Shown here one piece after another: positions 27,763 to 37,429 of a stretch of 64,000 bases of DNA. Position numbers and translations under genes: made by a program. The number at the start of each line of letters is the position of its first letter. Position 1 is the first letter of the stretch. Under the pieces are notes generated by a model. The model ran no database searches. It was not told the DNA's origin and saw nothing but the letters and a program-made list of their open reading frames with translations. This stretch comes from Daphnia carinata. Its lineage: Eukaryota > Arthropoda > Branchiopoda > Diplostraca > Daphniidae. The DNA lies in assembly GCF_022539665.2 (NCBI RefSeq), contig NC_081340.1, positions 7,687,357 to 7,751,356 on the forward strand, read 5' to 3'.

Positions 27763-28935
27763 TATTTAATGTACATCATACCGTTTCTTGCGCAACGGGC
27801 ACTGTTGGGTCATTGTGTGCGGATTCTTATGCTGTCTCCGATGGGGACGAGTAGTCATATGTATTCATTTATGCCAATTATGGAAGTTTTAGCCAAAAGA
27901 GGCCATCGCACAACTGTTGTGACGCCCCATGAGCCTTCTTCAAACGATTGGTTATCAAAACCTGATGAAAAACAAGGAGATAAAAGATATTCTCAAAGCT
28001 AAGGACGTTGATCTCGTGATAGTTGATGCAATCATGAATGAATTTACCTTCCCGCTGATTGAACATCTCGGTGTACCCTTCATCTTCCACAGTGCAGCTA
28101 CAGCCCCACCATGGAGTTTAGCGACTTTTAACGTACCACGCGAGTACGCAAGTGTTCCAACATTCGCTTCCGGGTTCAAAGTGGCATGTCACTAATGGAA
28201 AAGATGGTGAATATACTTATTGATGAATTGTTTCTAAGCCTTCACAAACAAATTACCCTTGCAATGTCAGATGACCTCATCAGGTCAGACATTTCCAATG
28301 CTATGCCTATCGCGGAATTTGAAAGAAAGGCACAACTCTGTTTGGCTAGTAATCACCTGACTATAGCATGGCCATGTCCGCTTCCACCGGCGTTCATCAC
28401 GATTTGGCACTGACTTGCAAAAACACTGCCAATATGTTAGCACCATCCCTATGTAAAGAAATTTTAATATAGTTCACAATCAAACTGATTTCTGATTACT
28501 GTAATATAGCAGTGGTGGTGGAGGTGGAATAAACATGGCTTTGATCAAACCGGAATGGAAAGACTTAACCGTTTCATTACTGTACGACCCTATTCACACA
28601 ATTCTCAACAAACCTAAGTATGGAACATGCAAGTATTTGTAAATCTTGTATGATTAATATTACAGAGACCATTAACTTTATTTGATTTTTATATTTACCT
28701 GGGTAATGCCAGTCGTCTGTCCCAGCTGAAGCAAGTTAGTTCCACTTGGCGAAGTTGCAGCATGCTGGGTGGAACATATCCGTAAACATGGAAATAAATA
28801 GCTTCAGTTGAATGCCAATAGATATGCCTTTTTATAAGCTCTACCTCATGGATGTTTGGTTACTTCTAACGGCCATTCTCATTTTTTCGCTACGCATCAC
28901 CTACAACATTATAATTTGCATTTCAAAGTGTTCAG
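27763..28935 (+). pseudogene. UDP-glycosyltransferase (UGT) pseudogene
   Basis: Remains of a membrane-bound UGT, an ER enzyme that conjugates sugars to small lipophilic compounds. In order: an N-terminal piece (ILMLSPMGTSSHMYSFMPIM, LAKRGHRTTVVTPHEPSS); a piece in another frame (DLVIVDAIMNEFTFPLIEHL, GVPFIFHSAATAPPW, FNVPREYASVP); a piece after a further shift (MSLMEKMVNILIDE, NHLTIAWPCPLPPAF); a C-terminal piece near 28525-28615 (INMALIKPEWKDLT); and the terminal anchor near 28828-28920 (DMPFYKLYLMDVWLLLTAIL). The part between HEPSS and KDILKAK is shortened, the UDP-sugar signature region is missing, and several frameshifts and stops separate the pieces. Splice-like junctions remain, so this is a decayed unprocessed copy. 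It lies between the two inverted repeats. Confidence 0.85.
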
Positions 28936-29265
28936 AAGCACGAAAATAAAGGTTCAGCAGACGACTACTTACAGTCGCGCTTGCTCTTATATAAAAATCA
29001 GGCCACTGCGCGACCTACACCTCCAAGAATACCAGATAGGGAGGCAAGAAATTATCCAAAGTGTTACAGTGAACCTAATACCACGAAAATAAAAATATAA
29101 TTGACGACCAACCTTCTATCTGTTAACGGTTCGGTAGCTTCTGAATTCGTTTGACTTGTTCGTTCTAAAAAATTGTGCTAATGCCAAATGTGATGGCTTT
29201 AAAAATACTTAACCAACTAACAAAATTGCGGTGGATTACCTGAGTTTATGCTTGAAGTTGACCAA

Positions 29266-29332
29266 TATGGCAATCCGTTTTACTATGCCAATCCGTTTTA
29301 CTCAAAATAATAAAAAATATTGGCCTTTTTTT
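29266..29332 (+). mobile_element. Truncated MITE copy adjoining a full copy
   Basis: TATGGCAATCCGTTTTACTA, then ATGCCAATCCGTTTTACTC, then ATATTGGCCTTTTTTT. This is the left part of the family element, with its end duplicated, directly abutting the full element at 29333. It suggests insertion of one copy into another. Confidence 0.55.
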
Positions 29333-29492
29333 TATGGCAATCCGTTTTACCCCCCCCCCCCCCCCCAAAAAAAAAAAAAAAAAATCGGCCTTTTTTTCCG
29401 TTTCACTGCTATCGCCATCTACCGGTCGATAGCAGTAAAACAGAAAGAAAGGCCGATATTTTTTTTTTGGGGAGTTAAAACGGATTGCCATA
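29333..29492. mobile_element. Hairpin MITE with TATGGCAATCC terminal repeats
   Basis: A 160-base near-palindrome. The left end TATGGCAATCCGTTTTA is matched by the right end TAAAACGGATTGCCATA. The inner arms TCGGCCTTTTTTT and AAAGGCCGA, and TACTGCTATCG-like and CGATAGCAGTAAAAC, also pair, around a centre near ATCTACCGGTCG. The left arm is expanded by C and A homopolymers. There is no coding capacity. The structure is that of a fold-back, non-autonomous DNA transposon. Confidence 0.75.
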
Positions 29493-29499
29493 GATTGCA

Positions 29500-30885
29500 T
29501 CAAACTCTCCATTCGGAGTGTGGATGTTTTTCTTTGATAATTATTTTATTTTGCTACTATGCTTGGTAAACTGCAATCGTGCCCAATATTTTTACCTTTG
29601 CATTTTAGGTCTACTCTTAGGTGATCTATACCTGATCCTGTGTTTTAAAGTGATCTGCGTTCACAGCTACATTTCTGTGTTCTTTTCCATTGGTCTATGG
29701 TTCTGAATTGAGGCAAGTATATCTATTATGCTATGTCACTAAGTACTATAGGGAAGGGAATAATTGAAGTTGATTGAGATCTATTCTGATTCTCCTGATA
29801 TCCATCTCAACAGGTTTTTATTTGCTTTTCAACATCCATTTCATAGTGGTACGTGTGGCTTTGATTAATATTACCATAAAGACTGCTGAAAATGGGTGTG
29901 GTACGGAAACCCAGAAATGGCATGAGTTCAATATCAAACATGGATTAGGTACTTTTAGGTTGTTTGTTTATCGAAAAAGTATTTTTAATGCTATTATTTT
30001 GCATTCACAGAATTTTAGCGGGGGATCAAGTCAAGTCTGGAAGTGTTACAGGATGGAAGAGTGAGCCTACAGTTGAAAAAACACAGAGTGCATTACCATT
30101 AAGGTATGAGGTAAAGTAATAGAGTATGCACATTGTCTAATGAGAAGTACCATCTTGTGTAAATGAATCTTGTATAACAGCAATCCTTTATAGTTCTGTC
30201 ACAGCTAGAAGCCTCAAATAATTCCGCTTCTCTTGCTAAAGAACAACTTGTCCTTTACGTTCAGAGTGTTGGTGAAGCTGGGTACTTAAATGGCCCTAAA
30301 GATGTTTCACTTCGCTGGCATTGTAGCGATGAACATCATACATGGACTCTTTAGGTATGAACAGAATTTTCTTGAAAAAATTTTGAATTATGACGAAGCA
30401 TTTCTCCTCCTTTTTGCCAACCATGTCTAATCTACAAAAAAAAAATTTATCCAATAGGAAAGGATTTTCAGCATACTGGGAACACAACTATCAACAATGC
30501 AACATACTATGGGTGCTATTTTATCATTCAAGAGCCTTATACAATGATTTTCATCTGCAATTTGTATGGCCTTTCCCAAGCTTCTGCCAAAAGTTGAATC
30601 TATGAGTCATGTAAGTCACATGAGCAACAATTGAGATGCTTAATGGTGTTGTTTTTCTTTTCTCAGTATAGGTTAATAGTAACATTGGATCTGAAAAGAT
30701 TTTTTGTTAACTATATCTAACCTACATAATTTTCTGTTCAATAGTTAATGTTGTTTTTGTTTTTTTAATGAAGGTGAAAAGTAACGCTGGCTCTGTAAAT
30801 GTTCTTGGTTTGGGGCAAGACGTTGAATAAATTGTGATGATTGGATGGACAACATGGAATTCCTACACTTCATTCATATTCCCGA
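29500..30885. other. No recognisable gene
   Basis: A/T-rich sequence inside the inverted-repeat-bounded segment. A few splice-like signals are present (for example GTGTTACAGGATGGAAGAG near 30045), but no open stretch resembles a protein family. Confidence 0.35.
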
Positions 30886-30889
30886 AACG

Positions 30890-31345
30890 GTATTTAAAAT
30901 TCAAAAATTGAAGTGTATATCTGGGCTCCCTTCCTTTCCGTAGCCCCGTTTCCCCTTGACTCGTAATAAGCCCGTAGGGGGTCATGCCCCTACTGTACGG
31001 TATATTTAAAAATAACATATACCGAGGTTTGGAGGGCTCTGGCCGGAAAGGGGACGTGGGGGTCCGCTTAGTCCGATGATGTGTTCACGGAGGGCGAGGT
31101 GGCAACCCACAAATCCGAACTAAAGGTTAATCGCTCCAGTAAAAATGTTCCATATCTTCGGCTCTTCTTCCGGCTTCTCTTAGCCAATCACCGGGTAATC
31201 TCCCCGGTGGGTCAACAAGGCAGTGTCTCCCCCTGCCTGGGTTGACGGCAACTTTTGAAAAGGTGATTGTGCCTTTTTAAAGTTGCAAAAATAATTCTTG
31301 TGTGCAGAGAATTGTCAATAAAATTTTTTTTATAAAATATTTTTC
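30890..31345 (-). repeat. Inverted repeat, right copy (~430 bp)
   Basis: Reverse-complement partner of 26325-26770 (GGGCTCCCTTCC, CGTAGGGGGTCATGCCCC, GGAAAGGGGACGTGGGGGTC, CTTCTTCCGGCTTCTCTTAG, TCACCGGGTAATCTCCCCGG). The copies differ by many substitutions and small indels, so they are old. The two point in opposite directions with about 4.1 kb between them. Confidence 0.7.
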
Positions 31346-31451
31346 CAAAATTTTTTTCTTTCATTGTCTGTTTTTGCTGTGTTCACACATTACGTTTATC
31401 AACTTTTTTATTATTTAGCATGCTCAATTTATCTTTATTGTTTTTTTTTGG

Positions 31452-31557
31452 TTTACTTTTATATTTATTATTTAACTTTACATTAGCTGACATGGGGATC
31501 GAACCCTAGTATTCCAGCGTGACAACCACACGCTTTACCATTATTCCAACCATGAAC
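31452..31557 (-). repeat. tRNA-derived SINE-like element, copy 1
   Basis: Read on the minus strand, a tRNA-like head (GTTCATGGTTGGAATAATGG, anticodon-like hairpin GCGTG-CACGC, T arm GGGTTCGATCCCC) is followed by a tail TCAGCTAATGTAAAG and AAATAATAAATATAAAAGTA. The tail matches the tail of the plus-strand copy at 31645-31745, which supports one repeat family. Confidence 0.55.
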
Positions 31558-31644
31558 ATATGAACAACTAATGTGGATTCAATAATAAGCTAATGTGAAT
31601 TTCATATCTATATAGGTAACACGATCCTAAACAATGTTATCAAG

Positions 31645-31745
31645 ATCATATGGCATAACAGTAGCATGCTGGCCTGCGACGTAAGAAGTTTGTGGTTCGA
31701 TCCCCATATCAGTTAATGTATAACTAAATAATAAATACAAAAGTA
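31645..31745 (+). repeat. tRNA-derived SINE-like element, copy 2
   Basis: Head GATCATATGGCATAACAGTA, B-box-like GTGGTTCGATCCCC, then tail ATCAGTTAATGTA and AAATAATAAATACAAAAGTA, the same tail as the minus-strand copy just to the left. The two copies lie head to head. Confidence 0.55.
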
Positions 31746-31861
31746 AATAGTGTAAACTCATTTTTATTGTCCCTCCTTCCACCCACATATCCACCACTAT
31801 TACATACATTTCAAAACACAAATACAACATACAATACGTACACAAATACACTTAAAACTAA

Positions 31862-32170
31862 CCCGTTGGCTGCCACGCCACCTATCTACAATAGCTACTG
31901 TCGCTATCAAAGGGATAGCGACCAAGGGGGCCGGGTGGGCCGGGTTGAGACGGCGATGAGACCTTTACGGAAATGCACATCCCAGGTCTACATCACCGTC
32001 TCGATCAAGGGATTCCCTGTGGTGCATTGCCTTTGGGGCCATTCGGCCAATCTTGGGCAGTGGCGCTGCTCCACCCCATGGCAGATAGACCATGAAGCAG
32101 AACAGCGCGGCCCGTCCCTGTCAAGCTACAAAAAAAAGGGGATCAAAGTGGGTGGGTGGCAGCCAACGGG
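31862..32170. mobile_element. Probable piggyBac-type MITE (309 bp)
   Basis: Terminal inverted repeats CCCGTTGGCTGCCAC (left) and GTGGCAGCCAACGGG (right). The right end is followed by TTAA and the left preceded by CTAA, consistent with a TTAA target duplication changed at one base. A TA target with one more terminal base is the alternative reading. The interior is GC-rich, unlike its surroundings, and has no transposase. Confidence 0.6.
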
Positions 32171-32269
32171 TTAATTTGCAAGACATAATACAACATAAAA
32201 CAAAACACAACCATACCACGAAGACGAGGCGACCACGAGGTGACGAAGGGGCGATAGGGGAGGCGAAGA

Positions 32270-32590
32270 CGGCGTGGCCACGAGGCGAAGACGGAGATGG
32301 GCGAGGCGAAGACGGGGCGATGGGCGAGGCGGAGACGGGACAACGGGCGAAGCGAAGACGGGCGAAGCGAAGACGGGACGACGGGCGATGCGAAGACGGG
32401 ACGACGGGCGAAGCGAAGACGGGAGGACGGGCGAAGCGAAGACGGGACGACGGGCGAAGCGAAGACGGGACGACGTGCGAAGCGAAGACGGGATGACGGG
32501 CGAAGCGAAGACGGGATGACGGGCGAAGCGAAGACGGGACGACGGCCGAAGCGTAGACGGGATGACGGGCGAGGTGACGACGGGCGTGGC
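32270..32590. repeat. 23-bp minisatellite
   Basis: About 13 imperfect units of a GC-rich 23-base word containing CGAAGCGAAGACGGG and GACGGG. The left units are degenerate (CGAGGCGAAGACGG-type) and the right units more uniform. Because 23 is not divisible by 3 and the unit has no stop in several frames, long open frames appear on both strands. I do not consider these genes. Confidence 0.85.
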
Positions 32591-32599
32591 GAAGACGAA

Positions 32600-34915
32600 G
32601 AAGGCTTTGTTCTAAATCGTAAAAGTAAAGAAAAAGAACTAATTAGTGGGAAATATAAGATTGTTGTTGTAATCAAACGTTGAAAGCAATTTGACTTACT
32701 TCTGCTGTCTGATGGCTAGAAAGACTGTAGGGCCAGCAAATAGGCAGCAGACAGCTAAGAGTTGGCAATTCTATGGTTGAATGTTCAATTTAAATAAAAA
32801 AGCAAACTATATGAGGCATAAGAAAAATTCAAAATACCAGTAGAAATTGTGTGGAGGTACATGTATGTGTCCGTTGGTAGGCTAAGTAGAGATTACAACT
32901 GCCAAAATGACTGTCATTACAGTTGACACTGCAACGAAGATGAATATGGTGCACCACTCAGATCACGATTGACAGGAGACCATGAGTGGTTAAAGAGTAG
33001 AAGAACGATATTATGGTTTTCCTACCCATAGGATTTGCATCTTTGGTGACATTCCTCAACGGGAAGTATTCTTTACAAATGAAGTTTCATGAGCTAAACC
33101 TTAAAAGCAAAATCCGTCAATGAGATTCTGATAACAAAACATTAGTCTTATACCTCTCAATGAGCACTGGTATAGTCTGATGAATGCAACGTAGTAGGAT
33201 GCTAATAGTTTTTTGGTTTGACAGCTGGCATAGGTGATTACAAGATATGTACCATAAGCACCAAGCATTCTGTTGGCTTCACTTCCAAAACACACTCAGG
33301 GATGAAAACGAACAGAAGCACCATTAGATTTTCTTGAGTTTTCCATTGGAACATGGCATATTTAACAGAAACTTTCGATCACCGCTCCCATATAGTCAGC
33401 AAGTAAATAGTGGCACAGCAGCGTCATCTTGTTTTCCAATTAACAACCGAAAAATTCATCAAAATTGAAAATCTTGCTTTTTTGAGACGGGAACTGCACT
33501 GATGTGAACTCTTTAAACATACTTTTAGAGCGTGAATCCCCCCGCCCACCCCCATAATGGCTACTACCATTTCAATTTTTTTAAAACAAATACAGCGACC
33601 AAAACCACGAACGGCATTTTAAAAATATAGCGATTTAACATGTTTTTGAGCCCAATTTTTTCACTGTCTTTTATTTATTTATCCAAAAACCTAGATATTT
33701 CTAGGAAAATACATGATTTGGGTCTCTGGATTGTTAGGTAGTCAACATCTGTATGATAATACACTTTTCTTTTTTTTAACAGCTGCAATGGTATTTCGGT
33801 TATAAGTTCCACGGCAAAATTTCTCCATTGAGACAAGGACGCCAATTGTGCGTTATCTTGCGCCTATTTTCAATTAAATGGATACGCCGTCATTTTTCTG
33901 CCCGGAAGAGCTCACTTTGGCCTGGAATATTGTTTTGAATGGTGTAATTAGTATACATTGCATACATTAGATTGAATCAATTACTTCTTGGCATACGTTC
34001 TTTAATTGTGTGAGGCTGTCAAATCGTCGACAGGCGGTATCTAAAGGAGGAAATCAGCTAAGAGCTTGCGGACTCATCAATAAATGCAAAACTATTAAAA
34101 AATTATAAAGATAGCCTGAAACCAAATTGTAAAGAAAATTTAATTTTAGTTTCCAGCACTTCGGTACAGGTATCATCGTCAACGTGGGCGAAGGTGATTT
34201 TTCCATGTTCATTGAATCAGGTCACCAACTTCTACTAGATGAGTCAAGAGGAAATGAGGTTACACGAACAGAAAATTAACCATACAATTCAACTGATAGA
34301 TAAGAATACCATGATGCGTGGAAGTGAAATACACCACATCACAACTGTAAAAACTGTCAGAACATTCACCACCCATGCAAAACATTTTCTGATTCATTGA
34401 TGTTCATCACCTAGCCTATACCAAGAAAACCAAACACAATTAGTGCGGAACATTTTGCTGATTAGAGTTAACATATACCTGACAAATTTACTGCAGACCA
34501 GCAATTCCTGATGGACTCCCACACAACATTCCAGATAAACAAAACAGTAGTAATTCCTAAACAAACATCTTGCAATAGTGGTAAATATAATGCAGTAACT
34601 GGTAAATATAACATCTCACATGAACAACAAATGTGAACGGAACCATTCGAAAAAGAAGTAAACAATTTCAAAAATGAATTTGCACAAAAAGGATTTTAAA
34701 ATTAATTTTAAAATAAATTAAATAAACATAATTGTTAAGCAAATCTCACTGTGTACCTTTTTGTTGGTTGAATTGTTTGTTGGTTGGTCATCATTCCAAC
34801 TACCATAATTTTTTTGGCACTGAGCCTCCGTCAACTTTCTTTCCCAATTCTTTATAATTACGAATCTGCCTTTAGAAAAATAAAACAAGAATCAGTATAA
34901 ATTTCTTGTCAATTG
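32600..34915. other. No recognisable gene
   Basis: A/T-rich sequence with no protein family pattern and no clear RNA gene. A short open piece after a splice-like AG near 33782 (QWYFGYKFHGK) was noted but matches nothing I know. Confidence 0.35.
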
Positions 34916-34924
34916 AATTACGTA

Positions 34925-35460
34925 AAACTGTGGAATCCTAGAGACATAATATTTTGCAAACTCTTCGAATCCCTTGAAAGCAGAAAACTTTCTGCTAAAA
35001 GATCCATGTAAGCCAGATACAGTTCAACTAGTACTTCCTTTTCGACTGGCATTGGCAGTGATAAATTACAAGTAGGATCAAATGCAACTGAGACCCCATC
35101 GGACCCCAGACACACCAAAGCCAATTTCAATACCCAACTAAAGAGATCTACTACTACAGAATCTTTCTCTATTCTACTTATGATAAAATACACAACATTC
35201 ATGTGCAGTTTCCTGAAAAATAAAATGAGTTGGAACACAAATGAACCTTGCTAATAAAAAAAATTAGCTATTTCACCTATATTTTGTCAGTGTCCATCGA
35301 TGCAAGACTTCTTCAATATCGGATTCAGATGTTCGTCTAAGCCCCCACCCCCCCCCGAACAACGTAGAGTAGTTCTCGCGAAGCAGGATGCTGGTATCCG
35401 GGAAACTGCGGAACAAATCTACCGACTTGCAACTTACCCAATTCAAAATCGTTATGATGC
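34925..35460 (-). CDS. Two exons of an unrecognised protein (partial)
   Basis: Exon pieces at about 35280-35460 and 34925-35223 join cleanly at AG-gtgaaa ... tttcag-GA and stay open. The junction reads DIEEVLHRWTLTKYR then KLHMNVVYFIISRIEKDS, followed by VVDLFSWVLKLALVCLGSDG and LSLPMPVEKEVLVELYLAYM. The sequence is mixed and helical-looking, with normal protein composition. No clean start or stop was found: the left piece continues past a G homopolymer and the right end runs into a short tail. It could be a fragment of a larger gene duplicated into this region, as its neighbours are. No family recognised. Confidence 0.4.
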
Positions 35461-35814
35461 ACAAGTTAAAAACTTAGCTTTTACAAAGCAAGTAAATGGT
35501 ATACCTTAAATACACTCGAAAGTAATGCATGGTCACCTTGGCAAGGTATTCGCCAGACCACATCGTTCATGCGTAATTTATGGTTTTCAATCTATTTTAC
35601 AGAAGCCAAACCATTACCTGTATGCACCATCATTGACGAGAGCGGTAGGTTGTCAGGGTAGGCCGAATATTTTCATAAGTTTATCCTGTTCCGTGAGATT
35701 TTTTCTAACTTTTGTCCTCATGTAAAAGATGGGGCAATCTCGGCTAAATGTGACAATTGATTAGTATTAAGTATGTAACATGATTATGATATCACTCAAA
35801 CTATTTACTTGGAA

Positions 35815-37390
35815 CAAAGAATCATTTCGTTGAGATTTCCCTGGCACCGTTGACATTCTGTCCATAAACGATTAAACTTCTCTTCGAGAGCATAAAGTTG
35901 GCCAATTTCCCTCTGGTAGAACTCCGATTCGTTCGGCTTGCAAAATCTGTTTAATTGGAACAGTAATTTTAACAAACACCGCCGAGTTAGGCAGAAATTA
36001 GACTTACTTGCATACAGCACTATCGTCTGGAGGGACGGTTTTGCATCCAACACAGGTGGATTTGCATGTGGTAAAGCTAGCCAATCCACCAATTTTTGAA
36101 GTAACAACTGAAGGCGTCCGGGTATGGTAACCATCTACAATACGGAATACAAACGGTTCAATTATGTCAAGCAAATAAATGCGATGAGTCCGTGTTTACG
36201 TAGCAACAATGATTCCGCTTTAGATCCAAGTATGGGTTCAAAAATCCAAACAAAGGGTTTTGAAAGCTGATTTTCCAAATAGTATTGGGCATCAATAGGT
36301 ACGCTGTGTTCCAGGACTAAAATCGCGTCTTCCGCCTAAAGAAGACGTATGAAAACTTAATAGTTCATGAGAAATTTGAAATCCAAAGACGAACCTTGAG
36401 GTTCGTTTTTAGCAGCTGCGATAATGATATACGGAACTCGATCCCCTAATTTTGGGGTTGTACCAGCATCTCGCTTACGCATCTTGTGAGCTAGTTCCAC
36501 ATGTGCTTGTTTGCTGGCGTAGTCTTTATCTGTTTTAATCAGCTCCTTTTTTATAAAAGGCAAACGGATAAAATCACAGTATTCCAAAACATATTTACGC
36601 TCTACCTTGGTAATCACCAGAAGTGAGATATCGACTTTGTTGCACAGCAAGTCGGAAATTGTTTGTTTGGCGTATTCTAAGGCTCCATCCGGGTCTCTAA
36701 GAGAAAAAATCAAACCCTCAAACTTCGCATACTAAAATTGATGACTTTTTGTTTACCGCTCCATCAAAATTTTCTGCAGACAGTTATTGATAAGATTGGC
36801 AACGAGTTGGCAATTATCACGACGAACGGGTTCTATATCTTTACAATCCATTTGTCAAACTTTTCAGGTTTGGTCCAATACAATCGTGCATACCTGTGAA
36901 GACAGAAACAGTCAGTACAACTGGTATCTCATCTAACAAGTCTTTATAAATCATAACCGCAATTACCTCTTTTTGTTGATCAATAAATAGGGGTAATCGA
37001 CTTTTCCCAATTCCAAATTAATGGGTTTGACAAATTTTGCCGACATAAATGCGGCAGCTTCTCGGCCTAATTCCATGGCTTCGGCCACCGTGGGTACACC
37101 GAATTTCACCATTACAGAATCTGTTACCATAGGTTACCTGACGTGATATTAAATTAAAAGAAAATCCATTAGTCAGTACTTCTGCAAATAATTATTCATA
37201 ATCCAGGGATATTACTTTGGCGTCATGGGCATAGCCATTCTCGCCGCAAAATTTAGACTCCACATCCTCTCTTGTTTTCTCAATCATAGTTCTGCCAAAA
37301 GCCGTCACACTTTGCCAAATTTCCAGACAAGGCAATTTTCCGACTTGGGCGCCAGTTAAACCGTAAACATACAAACACGACGGATTCCCT
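35815..37390 (-). pseudogene. DNA polymerase delta catalytic subunit (POLD1) pseudogene fragment
   Basis: C-terminal third of POLD1 in family order on the minus strand: [20 protein letters not shown] with [10 protein letters not shown] (37200-37389); [20 protein letters not shown] with [12 protein letters not shown] (36970-37120); RYARLYWTKPEKF and [20 protein letters not shown] (36760-36895); [20 protein letters not shown] and [14 protein letters not shown] (36400-36705); [20 protein letters not shown] (36200-36340); a CysA-like STCVGCK (36000-36090); and ESEFYQREIGQLYALEEKFN with ECQRCQG (35815-35945). Intron positions survive, so it arose by DNA duplication. Defects: the polymerase C motif YGDTDS is disrupted by a 2-base loss (TATGGTAACAGAT at 37117-37129), there is a 1-base frameshift before MDCKD, and the C terminus is cut within CysB. 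All upstream exonuclease and polymerase exons are missing. Confidence 0.88.
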
Positions 37391-37429
37391 ACAGAGAAAC
37401 AAATAGCATTACATCAGTCAAATGTCATA

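Noticed and set aside
26325-31345. DIRS-type retrotransposon bounded by inverted repeats
   Set aside because: No reverse transcriptase, RNase H or tyrosine recombinase remains are visible between the arms, so the class cannot be claimed.
31767-32174. Open frame across the GC-rich block
   Set aside because: It coincides with a MITE bounded by inverted ends and has no homology to a transposase.
32092-32683. Several overlapping Arg-rich and Pro/Ser-rich open frames
   Set aside because: All derive from the 23-bp minisatellite, which lacks stops in several frames. There is no start context, splice signal or family pattern.
36540-36605. Apparent 21-residue insertion in the POLD1-like piece
   Set aside because: It is an unspliced 63-nt intron (AAG-gtagag ... 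aaaaag-GAG) that happens to be open, not a protein insertion.
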